The translations under genes and the position numbers were made by a program. From positions 62,001-126,000 of the forward strand of contig JALHQH010000030.1 in the NCBI GenBank assembly GCA_022842065.1: DNA of 64,000 bases, read 5' to 3'. Below are positions 16,450 to 25,151 of this stretch, in pieces; position 1 is the first letter of the stretch; each line of letters begins with the position of its first letter. This stretch comes from Caldilineaceae bacterium. Its GTDB lineage: Bacteria; Chloroflexota; Anaerolineae; Caldilineales; Caldilineaceae. The notes below the pieces were generated by a model. It did no database searches and had not been told where the DNA came from. It worked only from the letters and a program-made list of their open reading frames with translations.

Positions 16450-16824
16450 ATGAGCCAATCCACCGAAATGATCATCTTTATTCGTACCTTTGACTTGCTG
16501 ATCTGGCTAGTGCCGGTCACCAACCACTTTCCGCGCAGCCATCGCCACACCGTCACCCAACGGGTGCTGAACGCCGCGTTTGATCTGCGCGAGCATCTAG
16601 AAGTGGCGAATGTGCGCAAAGGAAAGGCGCGGCTGGAACAGTTGCAACTGGCGGATGAAGCGCTGGCCAAATTACGCATGTATCTGCGCCTCTTTCACCG
16701 TATGCACTGGTTCACCGATGGTCAATATCACCACAGCACCCAAATGGTGGTTGAGATCGGGCGGCTGCTCGGCGGTTGGCAGAAGCAGACGGATGGTGCA
16801 CAAAGTGGTAAATATCGGGCATAG
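16450..16824 (+). CDS. avd: DGR accessory variability protein Avd
   Basis: This 124-residue basic helical protein has the pattern of Avd, the four-helix-bundle partner of DGR reverse transcriptases: IFIRTFDLLIWLVPVTNHFP, then RSHRHTVTQRVLNAAFDLRE, a helix ending EALAKLRMYLRLFHRM, and EIGRLLGGW. Avd forms a pentamer that binds the reverse transcriptase and template RNA and is needed for cDNA synthesis and homing. The frame is open from 16339, but those codons lie in an inverted repeat, so the ATG at 16450 giving the usual length is preferred. It sits between target gene and template repeat, the classic order. Confidence 0.88.
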   Translation: MSQSTEMIIFIRTFDLLIWLVPVTNHFPRSHRHTVTQRVLNAAFDLREHLEVANVRKGKARLEQLQLADEALAKLRMYLRLFHRMHWFTDGQYHHSTQMVVEIGRLLGGWQKQTDGAQSGKYRA

Positions 16825-17204
16825 GCCCGCTTTGCGGGGGCAGACTCACAGGCAGCGGGTGGTGCGGGGCGGCTCGTTCGCTAACAACGACAACAACGCG
16901 CGCGCAACCTATCGTAACAGGAACAATCCCGACAACCGGAACAACAACGTGGGGGTGCGGTTTCTGCTGTCCACATTTTTCCAAAACATGTCCCACCAGG
17001 AATGCCGGTCGGCGGTGATACAGCTTACCGGACGCGGTGAAAAATGGCGGAGTCTGTTCCTGGCCGCGCCGCCTTGACCGTGGTCGGTTCGTGAGTAACT
17101 GATCATCGCCAAAGCGGCCGGGCGCATAACAACGGCCCCCCACCCTCGGCCCGCTGCCTGGCACATAGCTAGACAAGACCCTGGTGGGGGCCACTCTTTC
17201 CCCC
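16825..17204 (+). ncRNA. DGR template RNA region
   Basis: The 380-base gap between avd and the reverse transcriptase contains the template repeat and about 200 bases of spacer. In known DGRs this region is transcribed as a non-coding template, with the spacer bound by the reverse transcriptase and Avd. A frame open through the repeat and beyond it is incidental. Transcript ends cannot be read from the sequence. Confidence 0.75.
16852..16976 (+). repeat. DGR template repeat (TR)
   Basis: This 125-base template reads in the VR frame as QRVVRGGSFANNDNNARATY and onward, with many AAC codons. Mutating A in AAC yields many residues and never a stop, which is typical of DGR templates. The 118-base core holds 28 adenines, of which 17 differ in the VR. 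Confidence 0.97.
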
Positions 17205-18287
17205 ATGATCTATCCACAACTCTACGCTTGGGACAATTTGCTGCTGGCCTATCGGCGCGCCGCCAAAGGCAAGCGCGGCCATACCAATGTCGCGGCCTTT
17301 GAATACCGGCTTGAAGAAAATCTGCTACTCCTTCAGGAAGAATTAGCCGCGCAAAGCTATCAACCCGGCCCCTATACCAGCTTTTATATCCACGAACCAA
17401 AGCGCCGCCTCATCTCCGCCGCGCCCTTTCGCGATCGCATTGTCCACCATGCGCTCTGCAATCTGCTTGAACCGCCCTTTGAACGTGCCTTTGTTGCTGA
17501 TGCCTATGCCAACCGGGTCGGCAAAGGCACCCATCGGGCGCTGGACCGCGCGCAGCAGTTTGCCCGTCGACATCGCTACGTGCTGCAATGTGACCTCCGT
17601 CAATTTTTCCCCAGTATTGACCATGCGATCCTGCGTGCGATCCTAGCGCGCAAGGTGCATGACAAAGGGCTATTGGGGCTAATTGATCGCATCCTCGCCG
17701 GTGGCGGCGATCTCCTTGGCGAACAGTACACAATGGTCTACTTCCCCGATGACGATCTCTTTAGTATTAGCCGGCCACGCGGGTTACCCATCGGCAATTT
17801 GACCAGCCAATTCTGGGCCAACTGTTATCTCAACGGGGTTGATCACTTTGTCAAGCGGTCGTTAAGGTGTCCGGGCTATGTACGCTATGTCGATGATCTG
17901 CTACTTTTTGGTGATGACAAAGCGACTTTGTGGCAGTGGCAAAGCGCGCTGGTTGCGCAATTGGCAACATTGCGCCTCACCATCCATCCTGGTGCCCAGC
18001 CCCGGCCTGTGACGGAAGGCTTTCCCTTTCTCGGCTTTACCCTCTTCCCCAACCGGCGCCGCTTGAAACGGCGCAAAGGGCTCTACTTTCAACGGAAATT
18101 CGGTCGGCTGCTGGCACGGCGACGGACTGGGTTGGGGAGTTTTCAGCAGATCAATGCCTGTGTGTTGGGGTGGGTGAATCATGTCCGCTATGCGAATACA
18201 GTGGGGCTGCGTAAAGCGATCTTAACGGAAAAGCCAAACAGCCAGTTGGTAGGCGAGGGTTTTACAGCTCGTTCCTCTACGTCCTGA
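17205..18287 (+). CDS. DGR reverse transcriptase
   Basis: The 360-residue enzyme has reverse transcriptase motifs in order: KRRLISAAPFRDRIVHHAL, LQCDLRQFFPSID (catalytic Asp near 130), LPIGNLTSQFWANCYLN (196-202 is IGNLTSQ, the DGR signature replacing QG of other groups), YVDDLLLF (228-231) and FLGFTLFP. It would copy the template RNA with errors at adenine and deliver cDNA to the VR. The ATG at 17205 is favoured over GTG 17184. The C-terminus after GLRKAILTEK reads into repeat-like DNA (GEGFTARSSTS), which may be a replaced end. It is the last gene of the cassette. Confidence 0.95.
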   Translation: MIYPQLYAWDNLLLAYRRAAKGKRGHTNVAAFEYRLEENLLLLQEELAAQSYQPGPYTSFYIHEPKRRLISAAPFRDRIVHHALCNLLEPPFERAFVADAYANRVGKGTHRALDRAQQFARRHRYVLQCDLRQFFPSIDHAILRAILARKVHDKGLLGLIDRILAGGGDLLGEQYTMVYFPDDDLFSISRPRGLPIGNLTSQFWANCYLNGVDHFVKRSLRCPGYVRYVDDLLLFGDDKATLWQWQSALVAQLATLRLTIHPGAQPRPVTEGFPFLGFTLFPNRRRLKRRKGLYFQRKFGRLLARRRTGLGSFQQINACVLGWVNHVRYANTVGLRKAILTEKPNSQLVGEGFTARSSTS

Positions 18288-18464
18288 ACGCAGCTTGGCA
18301 TGACGCGAGGGCGCGTTGCGCCCAGGACGCAGAGCGTCTCGGCGGGATTCCCACGCTGAGCGTGGGAACCAGCAAATTTGGTCGTTGTGGGGGCACCCGC
18401 AAGGGGCCACCCCCACAACGACGAGACCAAATCCGTTCCCATCCCTAATCCGCTGTTTAGTCCG
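18288..18464. repeat. Hairpin-rich gap after the reverse transcriptase
   Basis: Several hairpins follow the stop: ttcccacgctgagcgtgggaa (18348-18368) and a larger one from 18376 to 18432 with arms built on atttggtcgttgtggggg. They could terminate both converging genes. No gene is supported here. Confidence 0.6.
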
Positions 18465-20093
18465 CTACTTCCCCCGATTCTTCGGCAGGAAATAGAGCGC
18501 CCATGGCGCGGGCATCTCGCCCACCGGCACGTCGATCAGCGTTGGGCGGTCGGCGTCGAAACCTTGCTGGATCGCACTCTTCAGTTCATCGGCATTGTGA
18601 GCACGCAGACCAAGAGCGCCGAAGGCGTCGGCGAGTTTGACGAAGTCGGGGTTTTCCAGGTCGGTGCCGATCACGCGGCCACCGTAATCTTTCTTCTGCA
18701 TGCGCTGGACGTTGCCAAAGGCGCCGTCGCTAAAGATCACATGGACGAGGTTGATCTTGTGTTTGACCGCGGTCGATAGCTCTTGCACGTTGAACATAAA
18801 ACCGCCATCGCCGGAGATCGAGATCACCGGTTTGTCGGGGTGCGCCACTTTGACGCCCAGGGCGGTGGCATAACTCCAGCCTAGGGTGCCTTGGTAGCCG
18901 GGCGAGATGTAGGTGCGCGGCTCGTAGACCTCGAACTCGGTGCGGCTGACATAGCCGACCTGCGTTAGGTCATCGACAAAGTAGCCATCATCGGGCAGGA
19001 CGCTGCGCATGGCCTTGAGGAAAGCCACCTGCGGCGCGACCGATTCGGCGCGCGTCTCAATTTCGGCTTTGATATCTTCCATCTCCTGCGTGCGCGAGGG
19101 GCGACTGACGCCGGCAGCCTTGAGCGCGCTGACCAACTGCGGCACGACCTCTTCACAGCGGGCGACAAAACCGACCGTCGGCTTCTGCACGCGGTAATGC
19201 TCTTCAGGGTTAATATCGACGCGGATCACCTTGAGCTTCTCATCGGTACCCCAACCCATCAGCGGGCGGGCGATGCGGCTGCCCAGGGTCACGACCACAT
19301 CCGCCTTTTCCCAGAGTTGATGGCCGGCGGTGGTACGGATCGACAAGGGATGGCGGCTGCTGACAATGCCGTGGCCGCTGCGCCCGGAGACGACCGGGGC
19401 CTGCAATAGTTCGGCCAATTCAAGCACCGCTTGGGCGCTGTCAATCGCGCCGGTGCCGACAAAGAGCAGCGGGTTTTCGGCCTTGCTGAGCAGTTCGACC
19501 GCTTCGGCCAACTTGTCACCGTCAACGGGCGGGTGGCGCTGGGCCAGTTCGACCCGACTCAGGTCTACTTCGGTCTTGGTCGAGAGCACATCGGGGGCGC
19601 ATTCCAGCCCCACGGGTTGTGGCCGGCCGGTGTGCAGTTGGCGGAAAGCTTCGGCGACCAGATAGGGGGCGTCGGCTGGGCTTTCGATGCGCTCGGCCCA
19701 TTTGGTCAAGGTCTTAAAGATGCCGATCTGGTCGGGGATCTCGTGGAGCAGCCCATAGCCTTTATTGATCGAGTCGGACTGGATCTGGCCGACCAGGGCT
19801 AACACGCGCGCATTCGTGCTATAAGCCGTGGCCAGCGCCGCTGTGGCATTGAGAAAGCCAGGACCGGGCACCACACTAAAGACCCCCACCTTGTCGCTGG
19901 AGAGGGCATAACCCAGGGCCATATAGGCCGCGCCCTGTTCATGGCGGGTGTGGATCACGCGCAGTTTGGCGCGGTTGTCATAAAAGGCGTTAAACAGGTG
20001 GTCGCTCTGCACACCAGGCAGCCCAAAGACCGTATCGACGCCATGTGCGATCAGGGACTGGACAATTGCCTCGCCCCCGGTTACCTTTGCCAT
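18465..20093 (-). CDS. Thiamine-diphosphate-dependent enzyme, acetolactate synthase-like
   Basis: The 542-residue protein has the three-domain layout of the TPP decarboxylase family: an N-terminal pyrimidine-binding domain with FGLPGVQSDHLF and the activating Glu in THTRHEQGAAYMALGYA-type context (RHEQGAAYMA), a central domain, and a C-terminal PP-binding domain with ISGDGGFMFNVQEL, the metal-binding GDG motif. Relatives include acetolactate synthase, benzoylformate decarboxylase and sulphopyruvate-type enzymes. No small regulatory subunit gene follows, so a biosynthetic acetolactate synthase is unlikely; a catabolic 2-oxo-acid decarboxylase or ligase is more probable. The ATG follows aaaggagc. 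It faces the DGR convergently. Confidence 0.85.
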   Translation of the reverse strand: MAKVTGGEAIVQSLIAHGVDTVFGLPGVQSDHLFNAFYDNRAKLRVIHTRHEQGAAYMALGYALSSDKVGVFSVVPGPGFLNATAALATAYSTNARVLALVGQIQSDSINKGYGLLHEIPDQIGIFKTLTKWAERIESPADAPYLVAEAFRQLHTGRPQPVGLECAPDVLSTKTEVDLSRVELAQRHPPVDGDKLAEAVELLSKAENPLLFVGTGAIDSAQAVLELAELLQAPVVSGRSGHGIVSSRHPLSIRTTAGHQLWEKADVVVTLGSRIARPLMGWGTDEKLKVIRVDINPEEHYRVQKPTVGFVARCEEVVPQLVSALKAAGVSRPSRTQEMEDIKAEIETRAESVAPQVAFLKAMRSVLPDDGYFVDDLTQVGYVSRTEFEVYEPRTYISPGYQGTLGWSYATALGVKVAHPDKPVISISGDGGFMFNVQELSTAVKHKINLVHVIFSDGAFGNVQRMQKKDYGGRVIGTDLENPDFVKLADAFGALGLRAHNADELKSAIQQGFDADRPTLIDVPVGEMPAPWALYFLPKNRGK

Positions 20094-20106
20094 AATTGCT
20101 CCTTTA

Positions 20107-20190
20107 ATGCGTGATGGGTAAAACGTGATGGGTAAAACGTGATGCGTAAAACGTGATGCGTGAGACGTAATGCGTAAAACGTGAGACGTG
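20107..20190. repeat. Heptamer tandem array 1
   Basis: Twelve seven-base units in perfect phase, alternating mainly aaacgtg and atgSgta, lie just upstream of the TPP-enzyme gene. The complement of aaacgtg is the unit of the array at 20389-20451, so the two arrays are inverted relative to each other. Confidence 0.85.
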
Positions 20191-20227
20191 AAAGACTTGT
20201 CTCATTATCGGACAACCTATGTCCATC

Positions 20228-20329
20228 ACGCAAATTAGCGAGTATATCCCACTTGGCGTGAGAAAAGAGGTGCGGGGGTCAAACATTCCGGGAATGTGAT
20301 CCACGCTAAGTGGGATATACGCAAATTAG
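20228..20329. repeat. Inverted repeat flanked by 11-base direct repeats
   Basis: Arms gtatatcccacttggcgtg and cacgctaagtgggatatac surround about 41 bases, including a small palindrome attccgggaat. The unit is bordered on both sides by acgcaaattag (20228-20238 and 20319-20329), which looks like a target-site duplication. Confidence 0.7.
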
Positions 20330-20388
20330 GACCAATTGACAAGCCCACCTTTCCCACCGATAATACCCCAAACAGACTCATCACCCAT

Positions 20389-20451
20389 CACGTTTCACGT
20401 TTCACGTTTCACGTTTCACGTTTCACGTTTCACGTTTCACGTTTCACGTTT
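20389..20451. repeat. Heptamer tandem array 2
   Basis: Nine perfect copies of cacgttt run head to tail, followed by ttttacgcatca, the complement of units seen in array 1. It ends 30 bases before the oxidoreductase start. Confidence 0.9.
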
Positions 20452-20481
20452 TACGCATCATAGAAAAGGACCAATCGACCA

Positions 20482-21489
20482 ATGAAAACTATCCGCTGGG
20501 GGATTATCGGCTGTGGCAATGTGACGGAAGTAAAGAGTGGGCCGGGGTTGCAGAAGGCGACGGGTTCGGTGTTGGTGGCGGTGATGCGCCGTGACGGGGC
20601 GTTGGCCAAGGATTATGCTGAACGGCATGGGGTGGCGCGCTGGTATGACGATGCTGACCGGTTGATCAACGATCCAGAAGTCGATGCGGTCTATATTGCG
20701 ACACCGCCCAATGCCCATGCCGATTATACGAAAGCGGTGGCTGCGGCAGGGAAACCGGTTTATGTGGAAAAGCCGATGGCGCTGAATCACGCTGAATGTT
20801 TAGCGATGGTAGAAAGTTGTCAAGTGGCGGGGGTGCCACTCTGGGTCGCTTATTATCGCCGGCGCTTGCCGCGCTTTTTGAAGGTGAAGGAGCTGATCGA
20901 CAGCGGCGCAATTGGCACCGTGCGCACGGCAACCGTCACCTTTTACCGCAATTGGACCCCACCAGCGGACGGCACCCTGCCTTGGCGTGTCGATCCGACA
21001 ATTGCGGGCGGTGGCTTTTTTGTCGATCTGGCCTCACACACCTTTGACTATCTCGACTACTTTTTAGGACCGATTGTGCAGGTTGAAGGGCACGCCGCCA
21101 ATGTGGCCGGTCACTATCGGGCGGAAGACACGGTGGTCTGTAGTTTTGCCTTTGCCGGCGGTGCGCATGGCATCGGGCTGTGGAACTTTGCCAGCTATGA
21201 TCACCTCGACCAGACCGAGATTATCGGCGACAGGGGGAAACTCACCTTCTCTTCGTTTGGCACCGAGCCGGTGCGCTTGACCACCCGTGCCGGCGTCACC
21301 GACTTCCCCGAACCAACCCCACCCCATGTGCAACAGCCCTTAATCCAGACGATTGTCGATGAGCTTAATGGGGTTGGCCAATGTCCCAGCACCGGCGTCA
21401 GCGCGGCCCGTACCACTTGGGTGATGGATCAACTGTTGCAAGGTTATTACACAGGCAAGCCACCCAGAGGGTCCCTGGATGCCTGCTGA
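20482..21489 (+). CDS. Gfo/Idh/MocA family NAD(P)-dependent oxidoreductase
   Basis: The 335-residue protein has the N-terminal Rossmann motif WGIIGCGNV (residues 6-14), the family Lys in VYVEKPMALN (EKP near 95) and a C-terminal alpha/beta domain with GGGFFVDLASHTFDYLDYF, where the His is the usual catalytic residue. Members oxidise or reduce sugars, inositols and related polyols. The substrate is not predictable from the sequence. The ATG follows aaagga. The stop codon lies inside the left arm of a 33-base inverted repeat, so the last residues (SLDAC) are encoded partly by repeat DNA. Confidence 0.88.
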   Translation: MKTIRWGIIGCGNVTEVKSGPGLQKATGSVLVAVMRRDGALAKDYAERHGVARWYDDADRLINDPEVDAVYIATPPNAHADYTKAVAAAGKPVYVEKPMALNHAECLAMVESCQVAGVPLWVAYYRRRLPRFLKVKELIDSGAIGTVRTATVTFYRNWTPPADGTLPWRVDPTIAGGGFFVDLASHTFDYLDYFLGPIVQVEGHAANVAGHYRAEDTVVCSFAFAGGAHGIGLWNFASYDHLDQTEIIGDRGKLTFSSFGTEPVRLTTRAGVTDFPEPTPPHVQQPLIQTIVDELNGVGQCPSTGVSAARTTWVMDQLLQGYYTGKPPRGSLDAC

Positions 21490-21554
21490 GATGCAAAACC
21501 CATTACAACGGGTTGTCAGATAACCCGTTGTAATGGGTTTTGCATCTCAGCAGG
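21482..21554. repeat. Long perfect inverted repeat at the 3' end of the oxidoreductase gene
   Basis: Perfect 33-base arms starting cctgctgagatgcaaaaccc enclose 7 bases. The arm contains the stop codon of the plus-strand gene. It probably ends transcription between two converging genes. Part of the arm (tgagatgcRaaaccc) recurs at 29858-29872. Confidence 0.9.
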
Positions 21555-21572
21555 TGAATTCATTCATCTGGC

Positions 21573-22478
21573 CTATGCCGGGTTAAAACGACGCCAGATG
21601 GCCCGGAATACGACAAAAAAGAATCCAACAATCAGCCCCAGAATGAGTAAAATCGGCAACAGATAAAGGCCAACCCAGATGAGGATATCACCCAGCCCTT
21701 GCAGGGTATTGACCAGTTGGCGGAGCGTGTCGCGCACAACCCCCGTGGGCTGCCAGCCGGTTTCGATCACGGGCAGGGTGACAACATTCGGCAGCAGCGT
21801 GAGATCCAACGTCGACAGGGCAACCAGGTTATCCAACAGATTCTGCTGCCCTTGCAGTTGTTCAATCTGGCCGCGAATCCCATTCAGATGATTATAGACG
21901 GCCAAAACATCTTCCGGTTTGGCATTGGGCCTGGCACGCACCTCGGCTAACATGTCGCGCAATTCGACTTCGACGGCTTCCAGATTGCGCAGTTGCGCGG
22001 CCCGATCGCTGTATTGGTCGGTGACATCTTCACGGTTAATCGTCTGATTGGTAACATCAACCGCCAACGCTGCCAACTGTGTCATCACCGGCTCCAGTTG
22101 CTCAGAGGGAATACGCAAGGAGAGCGTTCCTTGCAGCCGAGTCTCGGCACCATCGTCACTTTTATAAAGATTGGCGTTGGCGACATAACCACCTAGCGTT
22201 CCCAGTAGTTGTTGGATCTGCGTAACCACCGCTTCCGCATCATCGACGACCAGATTCATTGTGGCGCGAGCAATCACCTTACGGGCAAAGGTGCCCCCAT
22301 CCTGGGCGACCAGTGCATCGGCGACCTGCTCATCGGCCATAGCGGGGGCGGCCATTGACGCAGATTCATCTGCCGCGGCGGGGGCCTCGCTCGCAGCCGG
22401 TGCCGAACTGCAGCCACTCAGCCACAGGCTGATCACGATCCCAATTACCCAAATAACGTGCCATTGTTTGTGTTGCAT
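21573..22478 (-). CDS. DUF4349 lipoprotein with C-terminal membrane segment
   Basis: The 301-residue protein has a signal sequence with the lipobox LSGC near residues 20-23, so it is predicted to be a lipoprotein. An Ala/Ser-rich linker follows, then the DUF4349 pattern: ARKVIARATMNLVVDDAEAV, YVANANLYKSDDG, TLSLRIPSEQLEPVM, NREDVTDQYSDRAAQLRNLE and a long coiled-coil stretch. A final hydrophobic segment (about 265-290) would span the membrane. The function of the family is unknown; it is common in Chloroflexota and Firmicutes envelopes. The ATG follows a strong ggagggg site. It is separated from the upstream oxidoreductase by the inverted repeat. Confidence 0.85.
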   Translation of the reverse strand: MQHKQWHVIWVIGIVISLWLSGCSSAPAASEAPAAADESASMAAPAMADEQVADALVAQDGGTFARKVIARATMNLVVDDAEAVVTQIQQLLGTLGGYVANANLYKSDDGAETRLQGTLSLRIPSEQLEPVMTQLAALAVDVTNQTINREDVTDQYSDRAAQLRNLEAVEVELRDMLAEVRARPNAKPEDVLAVYNHLNGIRGQIEQLQGQQNLLDNLVALSTLDLTLLPNVVTLPVIETGWQPTGVVRDTLRQLVNTLQGLGDILIWVGLYLLPILLILGLIVGFFFVVFRAIWRRFNPA

Positions 22479-22743
22479 TTTCCCCTCCCAAAGCGGTTTT
22501 TAATTCGTTGCGTGCTCAGGATAAGGCAAAAATTGGTGCAAGACCAGAGCCAGATCTGTACCATTGGTCATTTTATCTGGTAACATTGGCTGTTACAACC
22601 AGCATTTTCATGTAACCCGTCTGGACTAGCGTTGATGATGTCGCTATTATGCACAAACCCATGGTTGAAACTCAGCTGTGATTGGGATGAATATGATGAA
22701 GTTCAACTCATCAATCCAGTATAGCATCAAGTGAAAGAAGCCA
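22479..22743. other. Divergent promoter gap
   Basis: The 265 bases between the lipoprotein and thioesterase genes, which are transcribed away from each other, must hold both promoters. I see no convincing -35/-10 pair or operator and no gene. Confidence 0.4.
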
Positions 22744-23196
22744 ATGAACAACCTGCTCAGCCGTTACCCTGTCATCCTGACCATTCCCGTCGCTTGGGGA
22801 GATATGGATGCCTTTCAACATGTCAATAACGTGGTCTATTTCCGCTATTTCGAGAGTGCGCGCATTGCCTACCTGGAGCGACTAGGCGTGGCCGATTTTA
22901 TGACTAGCAGTGGGATTGGGCCGATCTTACACTCGGTCAATTGCCGCTTTCGGATTCCCGTCACCTATCCGGATACGGTACACGTGGGCGTGCGGGTAAC
23001 GCGCATGGGCCGCGACCGCTTTGTAATGGATCAATGTTTGGTCAGCGCACAACACCAGCAAATCGCTGCGCAGGGCGATGCCATCACTGTCACCTATGAC
23101 TATGCCAACGCGACGAAAGCGCCATTACCCGCCCTGATCCGTGAGCGGATTAGCCAGTTGGAAGCCGCGCAGGAGAATATCATCGAGCCGATGTAA
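22744..23196 (+). CDS. Acyl-CoA thioesterase, YbgC/FadM type (4HBT)
   Basis: The 150-residue hot-dog-fold protein has the diagnostic WGDMDAFQHVNNVVYFRYFE, where Asp is the catalytic residue and HVNN lines the active site, and later SVNCRFRIPVTYPDTV. Members hydrolyse acyl-CoA or acyl-carrier thioesters in the cytoplasm. The length is normal for the family. The nearest neighbour is a convergent P450 gene. No specific substrate can be inferred. Confidence 0.9.
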   Translation: MNNLLSRYPVILTIPVAWGDMDAFQHVNNVVYFRYFESARIAYLERLGVADFMTSSGIGPILHSVNCRFRIPVTYPDTVHVGVRVTRMGRDRFVMDQCLVSAQHQQIAAQGDAITVTYDYANATKAPLPALIRERISQLEAAQENIIEPM

Positions 23197-23259
23197 ATCC
23201 GCGGGATCTTGTTGCAGACGCGTTTGCAGTGGGTTCGTTTGCAGCGCTAGCGTGGTACC

Positions 23260-24492
23260 CTACCAGCGCACGGGCAGATGGTGCAGACCGCGCAGAATGG
23301 GAATGGTGCGCCAACGCAGCTGCTCCACTGGCACGGCAAGTTGGATCTGGGGATAACGTTGCAGCAGTGTACTGATGGCAATCTGCCCTTCCAGCCGGGC
23401 GAGGGGCGCGCCCAGGCAATAGTGGATCCCCTGGCCAAAGCCAAGATGGCGGTTGGGTTCACGCGTAATGTCGAAGCGATCCGGCTGCGCGAATTGGGCT
23501 GGATCGCGATCCGCCGCGGCAAGGATCAGGCTGATCGCGTCACCGCGCTCGATCAGCAGATCGCCGACAACCGGGATTGCTTCCGCGGCAAAGCGCATGG
23601 TGGCCCGTTCCACAGGGCCGTCATAGCGCACCATCTCTTCGATCGCGGTGGGCAACAAGGATGGCTGGTTTTGCAGTAACGCCATCTGCTCCGGATGTTG
23701 CAAGAGGGCGAGGACACCATTGCCGACCAGGTTGACCGCGGTCTCATGGCCGGCCACGATCAGCAGGATCACCATGCTAAAGAGCTCTTCTTCGCGCAGC
23801 TTGTCTCCATCTTCTTCGGCCTGGAGCAGTAGCGAGATGAGATCCGCACGTGGTTCCAGCCGCCGTTCCGCAAAAACCCTGCGCATATAGCCGGTAAAAT
23901 CTTCCATTACCCGTCCCGCCTTGGCCATTTTTTTGACACTGCGCTGTAGATTGGCCGAGGGGGTGACAAAGGCATTTGACCAGTTACGAAAGCGCAACCG
24001 ATCACGTGGCGGAATGCCCAGCAATTCGGCGATCACAATCATGGGCAGGGGGAAGGCAAACTCTTCGATCAGATCCATCTCGCCTTTGGCATGGGCCTTG
24101 TTGAGCAGTTCGTCGGCGACCCGTTGCACCCGTTGTTGTAACCCGGCGACCACCTGGTTGGTAAAGACCTTGCTGACCAACCCACGCAGCCGCGTATGAT
24201 CAGGTGGATCGAGGTTGAGCATATGGTTGCCGAGCAGTTGGAGTAAAGGCGGGATGGCGGGGAGAGCGGCCCGCTCCTGGGCGGTCATGCTGTTGGCGAC
24301 ACTTTTGACCAGCCGTTTGTGATCGCGCAGCAGCGTGCTGACATCTTCATAGCGGGTGATAAACCAGATCGCGGTCTGCCCATCCATCGCCGTGCGCCGG
24401 TGAAAGGGCGAATCCTCACGCATGGCCGCATAGATGGGATAGGGGTTGGCTTTGAAGGTGGGACCGAAGAGATCGAAGGGGCGTGCGATCAT
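23260..24492 (-). CDS. Cytochrome P450
   Basis: The 410-residue soluble bacterial P450 shows the I-helix oxygen-binding motif VAGHETAVN, the K-helix EMVR (ExxR), and the haem loop FGQGIHYCLGAPLAR with the haem-ligating Cys at about residue 359. It would hydroxylate or epoxidise a small molecule using electrons from a ferredoxin not encoded nearby. Its start overlaps the stop of the upstream Uma2 gene by 4 bases on the same strand, so the two are probably one transcript. The class resembles CYP107-like enzymes but the substrate is unknown. Confidence 0.95.
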   Translation of the reverse strand: MIARPFDLFGPTFKANPYPIYAAMREDSPFHRRTAMDGQTAIWFITRYEDVSTLLRDHKRLVKSVANSMTAQERAALPAIPPLLQLLGNHMLNLDPPDHTRLRGLVSKVFTNQVVAGLQQRVQRVADELLNKAHAKGEMDLIEEFAFPLPMIVIAELLGIPPRDRLRFRNWSNAFVTPSANLQRSVKKMAKAGRVMEDFTGYMRRVFAERRLEPRADLISLLLQAEEDGDKLREEELFSMVILLIVAGHETAVNLVGNGVLALLQHPEQMALLQNQPSLLPTAIEEMVRYDGPVERATMRFAAEAIPVVGDLLIERGDAISLILAAADRDPAQFAQPDRFDITREPNRHLGFGQGIHYCLGAPLARLEGQIAISTLLQRYPQIQLAVPVEQLRWRTIPILRGLHHLPVRW

Positions 24493-25070
24493 TCAAAAAC
24501 GGTACTGGCGATAATGTTAATCCCTTCGAGTACGGCTGATTGCACGGTTTCGCCATTTGTGTACTCACCGAGCAGCGCATATTCGCCATGCGAAAGGGTA
24601 TGAACTTCAATGGTGTGTGTATGCGGGTTAACAATCCAATATTCAGGCACACCCGCTGCTTCATAGGCGGTAAACTTGACGACGCGGTCTATGCGCACAC
24701 TGCTCGGCGAAATAACTTCAATAATCAGATCTGGGGCTCCTTCAAAATAAGGCAGTCGCCCTTCCGGCCACCGTTCAGCGCTCACAAATAGTAGATCAGG
24801 TTGAACAGGTCTGCTGCGCACAGAAAGGTGAACCTCAAATGGTGCGACGAGCAAACGACCTCGTTTTTGCCCAACAATAAAATTGCCCAATTGTCTACTT
24901 AGCTCAGTAACAATGGTTTGATGATCAGAATTGGGCGCATTTGCCACGTAGAGCACTCCTTCAATGATTTCATAGCGCTTGCCGTCGTCGGGCAGAGCAA
25001 GATAATCCGCATAGGTCCACTGCCCTTGCACCGGCGTACTTTGTGATTGTTCGATGATGACATCAGTCAT
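24489..25070 (-). CDS. Uma2 family endonuclease (DUF820)
   Basis: The 193-residue protein follows the Uma2 pattern of PD-(D/E)XK nuclease-like proteins: YADYLALPDDGKRYEIIEGV, then PDLLFVS, DLIIEVISPSS and KFTAYEAAGVPEYWIV, which supply the Asp, Glu and Lys of the presumed active site. The family is greatly expanded in Chloroflexota and cyanobacteria and has no settled role. The length is complete, unlike the truncated relative at 27616. It is translationally coupled to the P450 gene. Confidence 0.9.
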   Translation of the reverse strand: MTDVIIEQSQSTPVQGQWTYADYLALPDDGKRYEIIEGVLYVANAPNSDHQTIVTELSRQLGNFIVGQKRGRLLVAPFEVHLSVRSRPVQPDLLFVSAERWPEGRLPYFEGAPDLIIEVISPSSVRIDRVVKFTAYEAAGVPEYWIVNPHTHTIEVHTLSHGEYALLGEYTNGETVQSAVLEGINIIASTVFE

Positions 25071-25151
25071 GTAAGTATCTCCTTAAACAAGCACGCCAAG
25101 CCGTGCTTCGCCCACAAGGAGCGTATCATATCTCTAAGTCCTAAGCAATTT

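Noticed and set aside
16610..17077. Open frame through the template repeat as a second FGE protein
   Set aside because: It starts inside avd in another frame and has no FGE core; the match is only the template repeat itself.
20104..20304. Minus-strand frame within the heptamer array
   Set aside because: The repetitive VSRFTHYVSRITFYASRF-type peptide is a product of the tandem repeat and not a gene.
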